A stretch of DNA of 64,000 nt from Stenotrophomonas sp. ATCM1_4 (lineage in GTDB: Bacteria; Pseudomonadota; Gammaproteobacteria; Xanthomonadales; Xanthomonadaceae), in NCBI RefSeq assembly GCF_004348115.1, contig NZ_QPFB01000001.1, positions 2,652,773 to 2,716,772 of the forward strand. The letters are read 5' to 3'. Made by a program: the position numbers and the translations under genes. Position 1 is the first letter of the stretch, and each line of letters begins with the position of its first letter. A model generated the notes under the pieces. It saw only the letters and a program-made list of their open reading frames with translations, ran no database searches and was not told where the DNA came from. Shown piece after piece: positions 53,784-62,745 of the stretch.

Positions 53784-56545
53784 TACACCCCCTCCGACAG
53801 GTTGAACCTGCCCTTCATTGCCCCATACAGGGGCCCTTGCCCATTGCCCACACGCCCGGCCATGTGCTGCTCAAACTCGCCGAGCAGCACCTCGACGTCG
53901 ACGCCACCTGAAGCGTTCCTCGATGCAGATGCAGTCGTGCCCTGCGGCGCATTCCGAACGTTGACGTTGATGCCTCCCAGCACCCCCATAGCAGGCGCAC
54001 CGCCTCCGACCACACCACCGTCGGCGAACGCACGCACCCCGCGGCGCATGGCTTCCACGATTCCTACACCCCCTGCACGCGCAATGTCGGCCTGCGACCA
54101 GACCACCTCCCCCTTGTGCACGATGCCCGCTGGTTCAAACTTGCCACCGGGTCCGGTGTAGCCACCCTCCGCTTTGCCGTTGCGCAGCAGCTTCTGCATC
54201 ACGCTGGCGAACATCCCTCCGGTTCCGGCTGCCCCCGCGGCACCCGCCGCGCCACCGGAAAGCAATCCATCGAACAGCGTCTCGCCAATTCCGGAGATGG
54301 CCTTCTTGATCTGGGTGCGTGCCAGGTCCGCCAGAATGGACTTGGTCATGTCCGAGAAGCTGACCTTCCCGGTCTCGGTGAACCGCACCCACACGTCCTC
54401 CAGACCGCTGAACACCGAGCCCACGACACCGCCCATCTGCTTGGCGGCGTTGCCGGCCTCCTCCTGGTAGTTCGCCCATGCCCCCTTGGCCCCGAGCAGC
54501 CAGTTGCCCTCGGCCTCCTGCAGTTCGGCATAGCCGTCACGGATGGCCAGCACCCGGTCCAGTGTCTTGGCATGGAGAGCTGCCTGCTCTTCCTCAAAGG
54601 TCCGTTGGTCGATCTGATCCGCATTTCGCTGCAACGTGAGCTGCCGCAACTTGTCCGCGCTATCGGCGTACGCGTCGTTGATCTGCTGTTGGATCTCGTA
54701 CTCGCGGTCGCCCATGCCTACTTGGGCGACCCGGGTTTCCATGTGGCGGCGGAGCGCCGCATTGCTGGCCTCCAACGCCGCGGTGTAAGCAGCTACAACG
54801 TTGGTCCGGGTCTTCTCGGACGCCTGCTCCTCCTGCTTCAGGACATCGAGCTTCGCGGCTCCGTCGATGCGGACTTTGGCCAGCCGGGCTTCCAGCTCCG
54901 CCAACTGCCGCTGGACGACGATGCCCTCCCGGCCAGCGGCGGTCCGTCCTCGCAGGAACGAGATTTGCCCCTCCAACGAGCGCGCATCGGCGTCGGTGCT
55001 CTGCTGCACCAGCTCCCGCATCTGCCTGTAGTAGTCCTCCGCGCTGACCTGGCGTGCGGCGAATTGGGCACGCAGGGACTGGGTGCTGGCGGCGATGGTG
55101 GCCTGCTCCCGGACCAGATCGTCCCGGTAGCCCTGTAGCCCAGCGGTCCGCGTCGCCGAGGCAATGCCGCTTGTCTTGCCCTTCTCCTCGTACTTCTTCT
55201 CGATCGCGGCCACCGCCGCCACGCGCCGTTCCTCGATCTTCTTCACCTCCTCGAGCATTCCTGCGGCCTGCGCACGCTGGCGCACCATCTCGGCCTCGCC
55301 GTTTACCCGCGCGATCTCGGCACGCAGCTTTTCGCTCTTGCTGGCCTGCGCGCTGACGATGTCATCGACTTCCGCGAAGTACTCAACTGTGGCGGCCTGG
55401 GCCGCTTTGAGTTCAGCATCCTTGCGCTCGCGGATCAGGTCCACCGCAATCTGCTTGATCTTGTCGGACCGATTCCGAACGTCGGCTGCCAGCGCCGAGA
55501 TGACGTGGGGGTTTCGTGCGCGGGGATCGTCGGATGCCGCAATAGCATTCAGCCGTGCCACGTCCCGGCGATTGTCGGCCAGCATCTGCTGCATTTGGGC
55601 GGCCTGCGGGCCGAAACCCATGGTCCCCTGCATGGCACCCCACGCCTTGGTGGCCTCCGCCCAAAGCTCCTTGAACCCGCGAATCACCGGATTCTGGTTC
55701 GCGCGGACCTTGGCAAGCGCCATGACGGTTTCGTCGGACGCGGCGCGCGTGATCACGGTTGCCGCGTCCTGGTTGCGCCCCTGCTCCTGCAGGGCCTTGA
55801 TGTGCTCGTACAGGTCAACGGTCATAAAGTTGACCTGCTCGTTGAGCTTCTGGGCGTTCTTGACCGGCTCGTCGGCCAGCTTGGCGTACAAGGCCACGGT
55901 GTCCTCGATGGCCTGGCCGCTGATCTCCTTCATCGCCACCGCGGCGCTGGCCACTGCCTGCATGTTGCGCTCGGCGATGCGGCCATTGGCCCCGATTGCC
56001 TGGGCGACCTCCTCACCGGCACCTGCTGTGACCTGCATCGCCTCGCTGGTGCGCTGGGCCAAGGTAACCAGGTCCAACGTGGTGGCCGCCGCCTCATTGC
56101 GAGACAGCACCAGCGACCGCGTGTAGGCCTCCTGCTGTTTCTCGGCGTCGTACCAGGCATAGACGATGAGGCCCACCGCTGCCGCGGCAACGGTGTACGG
56201 GTTGACCAAGCCCAGAAGCGCCTGGGAAACCCCCTTCAACGCCGGCTCAACGCCGCCAAAGCTGTCCTTGATCTGGCCGCCCTGCTGCACCAGCACGGTG
56301 AAGAACGGCATGCCGCCCTGCAGGCTGGTGAAGATGTCCGTGAACTGCGCAGGTAGCTGGCGCATCGCCTGCGCAGTCTGGCCAGCGGAGACCCCAAGGT
56401 CTGCAATGGGGTTCTTGGCCGGCAGTGGACGGGCGGCCTCGCTGCGCACGTCACGCAGCTGGCGGGTGAGCACGCCCAGACCCTGCCGGATGTCGGCAAG
56501 GTCGGCGCTGATGCGCACGCGCAGGTTTGCAGATGGCTCTGCCAT
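53783..56545 (-). CDS. Phage tail length tape measure protein
   Basis: 920 residues. N-terminal region (ANLRVRISADLADIRQGLGVLTRQLRD, AMRQLPAQFTDIFTSLQGGMPFFTVLVQQGGQIKDSFGG) is the lambda H-type tape measure start. Hydrophobic segment at about 115-130; extended helical middle rich in A, E, K, Q (about 140-700); C-terminal Gly/Ala-rich membrane-active part. Its length predicts a tail of roughly lambda size. Preceded by the G/GT genes with 13 bp gap. Confidence 0.92.
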   Translation of the reverse strand: MAEPSANLRVRISADLADIRQGLGVLTRQLRDVRSEAARPLPAKNPIADLGVSAGQTAQAMRQLPAQFTDIFTSLQGGMPFFTVLVQQGGQIKDSFGGVEPALKGVSQALLGLVNPYTVAAAAVGLIVYAWYDAEKQQEAYTRSLVLSRNEAAATTLDLVTLAQRTSEAMQVTAGAGEEVAQAIGANGRIAERNMQAVASAAVAMKEISGQAIEDTVALYAKLADEPVKNAQKLNEQVNFMTVDLYEHIKALQEQGRNQDAATVITRAASDETVMALAKVRANQNPVIRGFKELWAEATKAWGAMQGTMGFGPQAAQMQQMLADNRRDVARLNAIAASDDPRARNPHVISALAADVRNRSDKIKQIAVDLIRERKDAELKAAQAATVEYFAEVDDIVSAQASKSEKLRAEIARVNGEAEMVRQRAQAAGMLEEVKKIEERRVAAVAAIEKKYEEKGKTSGIASATRTAGLQGYRDDLVREQATIAASTQSLRAQFAARQVSAEDYYRQMRELVQQSTDADARSLEGQISFLRGRTAAGREGIVVQRQLAELEARLAKVRIDGAAKLDVLKQEEQASEKTRTNVVAAYTAALEASNAALRRHMETRVAQVGMGDREYEIQQQINDAYADSADKLRQLTLQRNADQIDQRTFEEEQAALHAKTLDRVLAIRDGYAELQEAEGNWLLGAKGAWANYQEEAGNAAKQMGGVVGSVFSGLEDVWVRFTETGKVSFSDMTKSILADLARTQIKKAISGIGETLFDGLLSGGAAGAAGAAGTGGMFASVMQKLLRNGKAEGGYTGPGGKFEPAGIVHKGEVVWSQADIARAGGVGIVEAMRRGVRAFADGGVVGGGAPAMGVLGGINVNVRNAPQGTTASASRNASGGVDVEVLLGEFEQHMAGRVGNGQGPLYGAMKGRFNLSEGV

Positions 56546-56558
56546 GGGCGGGTAGCTC

Positions 56559-57205
56559 CTATGGGGGCACCGGGGCTGGCCCGGTCATCAGGTTCTGGTA
56601 CTTCTGCCAGCCGGCGGCATCGGCGCCGAAGGCAATGCGGACGGCCAGCGCCAGGTCCGCTAAACGCTGGCGCTCGTCCCGGGCGGCAGCCGCGGTGAAA
56701 CCCCGCAGCTGGGCCAAGGTGAAGCGCATCACGTCAGTGCGCGTGTGGCCGCGCGAGATCAGGTACTGGACGAGGTCGGCGGTGTCGGGGGTGCGACCGC
56801 CTCCCTTATCGCCCCCACCATCATCCGCAGCCGGCGGGCGAAAAAATCCTTGTTGAGGCCCGCCACTGCCTCGAGCAACTGCACGACTTCCTCCAGACTG
56901 CCGCCCGCCACCCACTGCGGCTCCCGGTCCACGGCCACGGCCAGTGCCGCGGCGATCTCGTTGCCGTCCTGCTCGAGCAGATCCAGCACGATCGCGCCCA
57001 CGTCGACCGCGCCGGCCCCCTCGGGGAGGCCGGCAATCATGGCAATGCGACCGATGGTCGTGCGGCAGGCCGTAATGAAGGGGCCCAACTGCTCCAGGCG
57101 CAGCGGCTGCACCTGGAGCAGTTCATTGCGGAACCGCACCGACCGGGTGGGCGGGTTCAGCACCTCGTCCCCGGTCGGTGCGGTGCCATCGTCACGTCCG
57201 GCCAT
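56559..57205 (-). CDS. Tail assembly chaperone fusion GT made by -1 frameshift
   Basis: The upstream frame (57205 to 56840) continues by a -1 slip at T-TTT-TTC into a second open frame that ends at 56559, giving a product of about 215 residues. The fused half begins RPPAADDGGGDKGGGRT, a flexible linker, and then DTADLVQYLISRGHTRTDVMRFTLAQLRGF. It lies between the major tail protein and the tape measure, exactly where lambda G-GT is. The GT form is needed to chaperone the tape measure during tail assembly. Confidence 0.85.
56759..57205 (-). CDS. Tail assembly chaperone G
   Basis: 148 residues in the unshifted frame from MAGRDDGTAPTGDEV (GGAGAA is 6 nt upstream; a GTG at 57211 is also open). 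VRFRNELLQVQPLRLEQLGPFITACR and the helical IVLDLLEQDGNEIAAALAVAVDREPQW are typical of the family. Terminates 81 nt past the slippery site. Its start overlaps or abuts the stop of the major tail protein. Confidence 0.87.
   Translation of the reverse strand: MAGRDDGTAPTGDEVLNPPTRSVRFRNELLQVQPLRLEQLGPFITACRTTIGRIAMIAGLPEGAGAVDVGAIVLDLLEQDGNEIAAALAVAVDREPQWVAGGSLEEVVQLLEAVAGLNKDFFARRLRMMVGAIREAVAPPTPPTSSST
56840..56846 (-). promoter_or_regulatory. Programmed -1 ribosomal frameshift site
   Basis: Heptamer T-TTT-TTC in the zero frame of the G gene. Both tRNAs can re-pair after a one-base slip, moving translation into the frame that runs to 56559. Confidence 0.85.
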
Positions 57206-57207
57206 CG

Positions 57208-57960
57208 TCACTTCTCCTGCTGCCAGTTGAAGTAGGCCGACTTGTCGGTACCGGTGGCCTTGCTCGGGTCCTTGTTGACCTTGCCCGACACCGAGCCGGC
57301 GCCGTGTTCGTTGCCGATCAGGCCCATGCTCTCGATGACGCCGCCCGAGACCTTGTGGAAGACCGCGCGCACGACCTTGCCACCACGCGCCTCGTTCGCA
57401 CCGTAGAACTGCACCTCATAGAACTTCTGGGCCGTAACGGCGGCCTCGACGTGCCCCAGGGCGGCGTTCTTGTAGCTGACCTTGATGTTGGCCGCGCCAT
57501 TGACCGGCGCCGGGATCGTGGAGCCGGCGGGAATGAACAGCATGCCGCGCTCGAAGCGGTAGTCCTTCCCGGCCTCGTACGGGGTCGAGCCGGTGGCAGG
57601 CTTCACCGCGGTGATCTCCGAGGCAATGAGCGACAGCGGCGTGTAGGCGCCGACCGTGGCCACGGCATCCTCGTCCACGACCGTGCTGGCAGCGATGTCG
57701 CTTGCCTTGCCGCGCGTGGCGCGCGCGAAGTTGGCCGGGTTGAAGTCGTGGAAGGTGTAGCTCAGCGTGTAGCCGGTGACGCGATCGACGCTGTTGGCCA
57801 CGCCGCCGCCGGGGTTCTGGCTGTCGGCCAGCTCGATGGTGTTGGTCTGGGCGGCGGTGGTGAAGGCAGAGACGTTTCCGACCTCCTCGAAAGGCAGTTT
57901 GGTGCCCCACTCACGAATGAGGACGATGCCGCTACCCAGGTAGCTGTAATCTTCGGCCAT
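57208..57960 (-). CDS. Phage major tail tube protein (lambda V-like)
   Basis: 250 residues from MAEDYSYLGSGIVLIREWGTKLPFEEVGN. The first 170 residues have the tail-tube beta pattern (VTGYTLSYTFHDFNPANF) and the remainder forms a second beta domain (AALGHVEAAVTAQKFYEVQF). It is one of the most abundant virion components. Located between the terminator (U-like) and G genes as in lambda. Confidence 0.85.
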   Translation of the reverse strand: MAEDYSYLGSGIVLIREWGTKLPFEEVGNVSAFTTAAQTNTIELADSQNPGGGVANSVDRVTGYTLSYTFHDFNPANFARATRGKASDIAASTVVDEDAVATVGAYTPLSLIASEITAVKPATGSTPYEAGKDYRFERGMLFIPAGSTIPAPVNGAANIKVSYKNAALGHVEAAVTAQKFYEVQFYGANEARGGKVVRAVFHKVSGGVIESMGLIGNEHGAGSVSGKVNKDPSKATGTDKSAYFNWQQEK

Positions 57961-57996
57961 GTTGGCTCTCCAGTTGGGTTGCCGCTGCGCGGCGGG

Positions 57997-58440
57997 TTAC
58001 TTCTTGGGGATGTGGGATTGGTAGGTCATCAGTACGCCCACCCAGCCCGCGCCGGCCTTCTCCGGCAGCAACGGCTCCATGCCGACGTACACGGGGACCT
58101 GGTGGCTTGGCGGGTAGTTGCGCGCGGTCGCGCCGTTATCGAGCGCGGCCTCGATGTCGCTGATCAGATCGTCGAGGACTTCCTGGTATTTCTCGGTGTC
58201 GGACGGCACCTTGGCCATGACGCTGACGGTGGTCAGGCGGTGAGTGTTCACCTTGGCCGGGTCGGTGGCGCGCTGCTGCTTCTCGATCACCGCGGTGAGC
58301 ACCGCCTCGGTGTCCTGATCGCCGGGACCAGGCTCCAGCGTCCAACCGACGCCGGCATCGGTGAGGAACCCCTCCTGCTTGGTGATGCCCTGGAGGGTCT
58401 TGCCCATGGCTTCGAGCAGCGCCTTACGGGGACTTGGCAT
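57997..58440 (-). CDS. Phage tail terminator protein (lambda U-like)
   Basis: 147 residues from MPSPRKALLEAMGKTLQGITKQEGF. Beta-sheet core with EAVLTAVIEKQQRATDPAKVNTHRLTTVSVMAKVPS and EVLDDLISDIEAALDN, characteristic of ring-forming tail terminators. ATG at 58440 is chosen over the upstream start at 58470. It overlaps the previous gene by 17 nt. Confidence 0.8.
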   Translation of the reverse strand: MPSPRKALLEAMGKTLQGITKQEGFLTDAGVGWTLEPGPGDQDTEAVLTAVIEKQQRATDPAKVNTHRLTTVSVMAKVPSDTEKYQEVLDDLISDIEAALDNGATARNYPPSHQVPVYVGMEPLLPEKAGAGWVGVLMTYQSHIPKK

Positions 58441-58759
58441 CAGCCACCTCCCACTGCTGGGTCGACGCATCGCCCCGCAGTTGCTTGATGAGCTTCAGCT
58501 CCCGACCGCTCCCAACGATGCAAACCACCGCCCCTTTACGCGGTGACACCTCGCTCAGCTGCAGCGTGATGCGGTCGAACAGGACCGGAATCGGTGCCAG
58601 ATCGTCGTCGGTGAACTGCTGCACGTCCTCGTCCAGCAGCACGGTGCAGGGGGTTTCCGTCCCTTCGAAGATGTAGCGCGCCGAATCGGCAACGCTGACG
58701 CCCTGGAACGACTTGAATGCGAGCGCGTCCATGCGCTGCAGAAACGCCTTCTGGTTCAA
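58424..58759 (-). CDS. Phage head-tail connector protein (FII-like position)
   Basis: 111 residues from MNQKAFLQRMDALAFKSFQGVSVADSARY with a TTG start whose bases overlap the stop of the preceding gene (TTGA); ATG at 58723 is the conservative alternative. Beta-rich, with PCTVLLDEDVQQF and AVVCIVGSGRELKLIKQL. Compact size and position suggest a head-tail joining protein, though the order relative to the Z-like gene is inverted compared with lambda. Confidence 0.68.
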   Translation of the reverse strand: MNQKAFLQRMDALAFKSFQGVSVADSARYIFEGTETPCTVLLDEDVQQFTDDDLAPIPVLFDRITLQLSEVSPRKGAVVCIVGSGRELKLIKQLRGDASTQQWEVADAKSP

Positions 58760-59517
58760 GGCAGTGGCCTCGCGGTTTCCATCGCCTTCTCCAGCTCGCG
58801 CTTCAGGTAGAAGGGCATGAGCTTCTTCCACGTGTCCTCGGCCATGCCGAAGATGTCGTAGCGCGGTTGGTAGTTGGCGGTGTTGGTGAAGATGAAGACC
58901 GAGCGCACGGCCGAACCCCAGCCGGTGCCGATCCGCTCGTAGATGCCTGGCCGGAGCTTTCCGCGCCGCTTGGTGATCACGAAATACTCGCCACCCTTGG
59001 GTGCACGCGATCGGCGGCGCTTGGCACTGGTCGGCGTCTGGTTCTGATACCGGTCCCGCTGGGCGCCCAGCTGCGATAACAGCTTGGTCACCTGGCCGGC
59101 CGGCACGTTGCCGTACTGGTTGGGGCGTGCCCCCCGGCCCATCACCGCGAACTGGCTGGGCGACATCAGCCCCTTGCCCTGCAGCAAGCGCTCGAAGCCC
59201 TTGCGCCGGCGGGTGCCTCCCTCCACCTCGGTGAACAGGTACTTGGACGGTGGCGTGCCCTTGAACGCCTCGTCTCGGATGAAAATCTCCGCGTATGGGC
59301 GTGCCTTGGTGGCCTTGCGATAGAGCGCGGCGTTCTTGGTGAGGGGCGTCGGCCGGTCGAACACCTGCGGGGCGCGCTGCTTCCAGCGCTCGCGGATCTC
59401 GAAGGCAACCTTGTTTGCCGCCTGTGACGCCGCAAACGGGAGCTGACTGCGCTCCAGGTCGGTGAGCTGCCGGCCGAGTGCGTTGTCGGGGTCCACCCCG
59501 ATCCTGATCTGGGCCAT
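58756..59517 (-). CDS. Phage minor tail protein (lambda Z-like)
   Basis: 253 residues from MAQIRIGVDPDNALGRQLTDLERSQLPFAASQAANKV. The N-terminus has the HK97-gp10/Z helix, followed by a basic middle (SAKRRRSRAPKGGEYFVI) and ERIGTGWGSAVRSVFIFTNTANYQPRYDI. Length close to lambda Z (about 190) with an insert. Thought to sit at the tail-connector interface. Confidence 0.7.
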   Translation of the reverse strand: MAQIRIGVDPDNALGRQLTDLERSQLPFAASQAANKVAFEIRERWKQRAPQVFDRPTPLTKNAALYRKATKARPYAEIFIRDEAFKGTPPSKYLFTEVEGGTRRRKGFERLLQGKGLMSPSQFAVMGRGARPNQYGNVPAGQVTKLLSQLGAQRDRYQNQTPTSAKRRRSRAPKGGEYFVITKRRGKLRPGIYERIGTGWGSAVRSVFIFTNTANYQPRYDIFGMAEDTWKKLMPFYLKRELEKAMETARPLP

Positions 59518-59560
59518 ATGACCTCCAGCCCGGCCCGCACATGCGGGCCGGGCCTTGGGC

Positions 59561-60562
59561 TTACTTCGCGCCCGGCTTCAGGCGGATAACAGCATCCGGG
59601 CGGGTGTTGATGTTCAGCGGGTTGGACTGGCTTTCCAGCTGAATGCCCTTGTTCATGCGCATGGGGGCGGTCTTGCTGTAGTACGGCAGCCCGATTCCGC
59701 GCACGGTCTCCAGGTAGTCCGCCGGTGCGAAGCGGGTCAGGAACATGTCCGGCACGCCCAGGGGGAACGCAATCGCCTCGTTGTCGGGGATGGCGATCTT
59801 GCTGCCCGCGCTGCCCGGCAGTTCCTCGAAGGTGACATCCCCGAAGGTGAAGCCCTTGCGCAGGTCCGAGCGCAGCGCAGCGCCGTCCTGCCAGCGCTTG
59901 TAGGCCTCCTGCACCTCCGGGTGGTCGACCAGCGCATCGAAGAAGCCCGCGCTGCAGAACACGTGGATGCCGGTATAGGGCACCCCACCCAGCTTGGCCT
60001 CGATCGCGCGCTTGATCGAGACGACCTTGGAGCGGACCTTCGTGTCCGGCTTGGTCAGCTCCATGCCGATCACCACCTGCTGAACGCCAAACTCGTGGTA
60101 GAAGTCCAGGATGACGGAGCCATCGGCATCCAGCAGCTTGCCCTGCAGGGCGCCCATGCGGTGGTACTCGATCGTGTAGTCCAGGTCACGCTTGTGGACA
60201 ACCTGCAGCCCGTTGACCACAGCCGCCACGTTCGTGCCGGTCGGGTCGGCCGGGTCCCACACGCCCAGCAGCTGGTCGGCCATCACAGTCGAGTTCTGCG
60301 GCAGGTGGGTGGTTTCCAGCAGCTTGACCTTGCCACGGTCCAGGCCCTTGGGCTGGCCCGGCGAGCCGCGCGGGACGTTCGGCACCAGCACCAGCTTGTT
60401 GTCCTTGATGCCGATCTTGACGATGGTGGTTCCGACCAAACCTTCTTCCTGGAAGAGGTTCATGTCGGCGATGCGGGTGGAGATGCGCGGCAGGTTGTTG
60501 ATGTAGGCGTTCAGCTCGCCGAAGCCCAGCGCACCCAGCGCCAGAAGGGTCTGCAGATCCAT
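59561..60562 (-). CDS. Phage major capsid protein (lambda E-like)
   Basis: 333 residues from MDLQTLLALGALGFGELNAYINNLP. The lambda E/HK97 fold markers include RGSPGQPKG, VVHKRDLDYTIEYHRMGALQGKLLDADGSV, and FDALVDHPEVQEAYKRW, ending in INTRPDAVIRLKPGAK. The main shell subunit. Separated from the decoration gene by 88 bp that carry a terminator-like hairpin. Confidence 0.93.
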   Translation of the reverse strand: MDLQTLLALGALGFGELNAYINNLPRISTRIADMNLFQEEGLVGTTIVKIGIKDNKLVLVPNVPRGSPGQPKGLDRGKVKLLETTHLPQNSTVMADQLLGVWDPADPTGTNVAAVVNGLQVVHKRDLDYTIEYHRMGALQGKLLDADGSVILDFYHEFGVQQVVIGMELTKPDTKVRSKVVSIKRAIEAKLGGVPYTGIHVFCSAGFFDALVDHPEVQEAYKRWQDGAALRSDLRKGFTFGDVTFEELPGSAGSKIAIPDNEAIAFPLGVPDMFLTRFAPADYLETVRGIGLPYYSKTAPMRMNKGIQLESQSNPLNINTRPDAVIRLKPGAK

Positions 60563-60593
60563 GGTGTTGGTCTCTCTCTAAAAGGGGGGATAC

Positions 60594-60619
60594 GAAAAAG
60601 CCCCGCCGAAGCGGGGCCG
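60594..60619 (-). terminator. Intrinsic terminator between decoration and capsid genes
   Basis: On the minus strand GGCCCCGC-TTC-GGCGGGGC followed by TTTTTC. Strong stem with a clean U tract, yet placed inside the morphogenesis operon, so readthrough, antitermination or mRNA processing must occur. Confidence 0.7.
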
Positions 60620-60650
60620 TGTGTCACGGGCGGGAGCGGGTTGACCCGAC

Positions 60651-61331
60651 TCAGGCGGCGTCGATGGTGATGGTGTCGCTGGTGGCTTCGGCCAGATCGG
60701 TCGCGGTCACCTTCAGCGTGTACTCGCCGGCCGCGCTCAGCGAGGCCGCATCCCAGGTGACCACGCCACCCACGGCCGCCTTCGCGCCGCCACCGGTGAG
60801 GTTGCCGGCGCCGCTGGCCTTGGCCAAGGTCACGCTGATGGTGCTGCCGGTCACCAGCGCGCCGAACACATCCTTCACGTGCGCCACGATCGGCTCGAGG
60901 ACTTCGCCCGCCGTGCCGACCAGCGGGGTATCCGCAAACACCAGGTGATGGGCGGTGTTGGACGCGATGGGCGTTTCGGTCCAGCGGGTGATGATGCCGG
61001 ACTCGGCCAGGCTGATGGCCGCCAGCAGCTTCTGGTCGGCGGTCACACCGGGGGCCCATGCCAGCTTCTCGCCGAAGACTTCGGCATCGCGGGCCACCGC
61101 TGCGCCCTCCACGGCCAGAGCGCCGGCATCGGTACCGGTTTCGACCGCGCCATAGAGCACCTTGACCGCATCGGCGCCGTTCACGGCGACGGTGTTGTCC
61201 GCCTTCAGCAGCGTGCCGGCGGACAGCATGCCCTGCCCGGCAGGGGTTCGGATCTTCTCGCGGCTGCGCTCGCCGTTTGCATCGGAGAGCAGGAATTCGC
61301 CGGTGCGGATGCCGGCCAGGGAAATCTCCAT
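60651..61331 (-). CDS. Phage head decoration protein (lambda D-like) with an additional C-terminal domain
   Basis: 226 residues. The first 120 follow the lambda D pattern (EFLLSDANGERSREKIRTPAGQGMLSAGTLLKA, LYGAVETGTDAGAL, KLLAAISLAESGIITR), the trimeric capsid cement. Residues about 140-226 (VKDVFGALVTGSTISVTLAKASGAGNLTGGG to ATDLAEATSDTITID) look like an Ig-like (Big-type) domain that would project from the capsid surface. Lambda D is only 110 residues. Confidence 0.85.
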   Translation of the reverse strand: MEISLAGIRTGEFLLSDANGERSREKIRTPAGQGMLSAGTLLKADNTVAVNGADAVKVLYGAVETGTDAGALAVEGAAVARDAEVFGEKLAWAPGVTADQKLLAAISLAESGIITRWTETPIASNTAHHLVFADTPLVGTAGEVLEPIVAHVKDVFGALVTGSTISVTLAKASGAGNLTGGGAKAAVGGVVTWDAASLSAAGEYTLKVTATDLAEATSDTITIDAA

Positions 61332-61332
61332 A

Positions 61333-62745
61333 TCAGTTACCTCGATTCTTGTAGATGTGGGTGGGGTCCAGCTTCGCCTTCACTTCGGCGGCGCGTGTTT
61401 CGGCCGTGGTGGCCGGGTGTGCGGTGATGACCTGCGAATTGCGGCCCTCCTCCGCCTTCATCGACAACAACTGGGTGCGTACCGTGTCGAGGTCGGTGTT
61501 CTTCTCGATGAAGCTGGCCGCCAGCGCTTCGCCACCGGCCACGGTGGCCGCGCAGGCGTCCAAAACATCGATTGCGTACTCCAGCGCGGCAGCGCTGGCT
61601 TCGCCGGGCTGCTCACCACGACGGATCAGGGCCATGCCGATCGTCGCCGGCAGGTCGCTGGCTGCCACCGTCGCGGCCAGGCTCGGCTGCTCGTCAGGCG
61701 CGTACGGCGACGCGCTCGCCGCAGCCGGAGGCTGGGCCCCAGTCTTCGCCGCCAGCGCCTTGTCCATCTCGGCCATGAGCAAAGGACCGAAAGACGCCTC
61801 GCTGGCCTCCGGGGTGCCTTCGTCCGCATCGTCGCCGGCCGCCGCTAGCGCAGGCGTGCCCCCGGCACCCAGATGGGCGATGAGGTCATGCCAGGTGCCC
61901 AGGCGCGTGGCAAAGCCGATGTCTACCGCCGCCTGGCCACGATAGGTGGCCGCCTCGGTGGCGCGCACCGCTTCCGGTTCCATGCCCAGATTGCGGGCCA
62001 CGGTATCGACAAACAGCGTGCGCATGTCCTCCAGGTCGGCCAACGCCTGTGTGTGGGCTTCCTCGCTGAGCGGGAAGTTCGGGTTGAAATCGACCTTGCG
62101 CGCACCGGCGTACAGCGGCGTGACCTTCAGGCCGATCTGAGCGTTGTTCCCGCTCCAGTCGTAGTGGTAGGCCACCACACCGACGGAGCCCACGGTACCG
62201 GTGCGACTCACCCAGATTTCATCGCAGGGCGATGCCAGCGCGAAGCCGGCGGAGGCCGCATAGTCGTCCACGAGCGCGTAGAGCGGTTTGCGCCCACGCG
62301 CCTGGTAGATGTGATCGACCAGATCGAAGCAGCCGGAGGCCATGCCGCCAGGCGTGTCCAGGCGCAGGATGATGGCCGTCACCGCATCATCCTCCAGCAG
62401 GTCATCGAAGGCGGTGCGGATTGCCGCATAGCTGACCGGACCGGGTCCACTGGCCCCGGGCATCGGCCGGTTGACCATCGCACCGGACAGGTTGATCACA
62501 CCGATCACCGACTGGGCGACGCCCACCGTCTCACCGGTGGAACCCGTCACCTCGAACCGGTCGGCGCGCAGCTCGCTGTCGGCGCTGGTGATCTTTCCCT
62601 CCAAATAGCCGCCCACCAGCGCCTCGCCGATGGCCGGCTGGACCAGCAGCGGCTGGTTGAGGACCGCGGCGGCCAGCGTGGTCACCACCGGGGCCTTGTT
62701 ACCACGGTTGAGGAGTCGGGCCAGCAGGCCGGGCTTACTCGTCAT
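61333..62745 (-). CDS. Phage head maturation protease with scaffold domain (lambda C/Nu3-like)
   Basis: 470 residues from MTSKPGLLARLLNRGNKAP; AAGGAA lies 6 nt before this ATG, which is therefore preferred to the ATG at 62760. N-terminal half is an S49/SppA-type ClpP-fold serine protease with S in DDYAASAGFALASP and K in YAGARKVDF. The C-terminal 150 residues, rich in A/E/D with helical segments, form the scaffold; an internal ATG at 61776 (MAEMDKALAAKT) could start a separate Nu3-like product, without a clear ribosome site. Overlaps the portal stop. Confidence 0.88.
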   Translation of the reverse strand: MTSKPGLLARLLNRGNKAPVVTTLAAAVLNQPLLVQPAIGEALVGGYLEGKITSADSELRADRFEVTGSTGETVGVAQSVIGVINLSGAMVNRPMPGASGPGPVSYAAIRTAFDDLLEDDAVTAIILRLDTPGGMASGCFDLVDHIYQARGRKPLYALVDDYAASAGFALASPCDEIWVSRTGTVGSVGVVAYHYDWSGNNAQIGLKVTPLYAGARKVDFNPNFPLSEEAHTQALADLEDMRTLFVDTVARNLGMEPEAVRATEAATYRGQAAVDIGFATRLGTWHDLIAHLGAGGTPALAAAGDDADEGTPEASEASFGPLLMAEMDKALAAKTGAQPPAAASASPYAPDEQPSLAATVAASDLPATIGMALIRRGEQPGEASAAALEYAIDVLDACAATVAGGEALAASFIEKNTDLDTVRTQLLSMKAEEGRNSQVITAHPATTAETRAAEVKAKLDPTHIYKNRGN

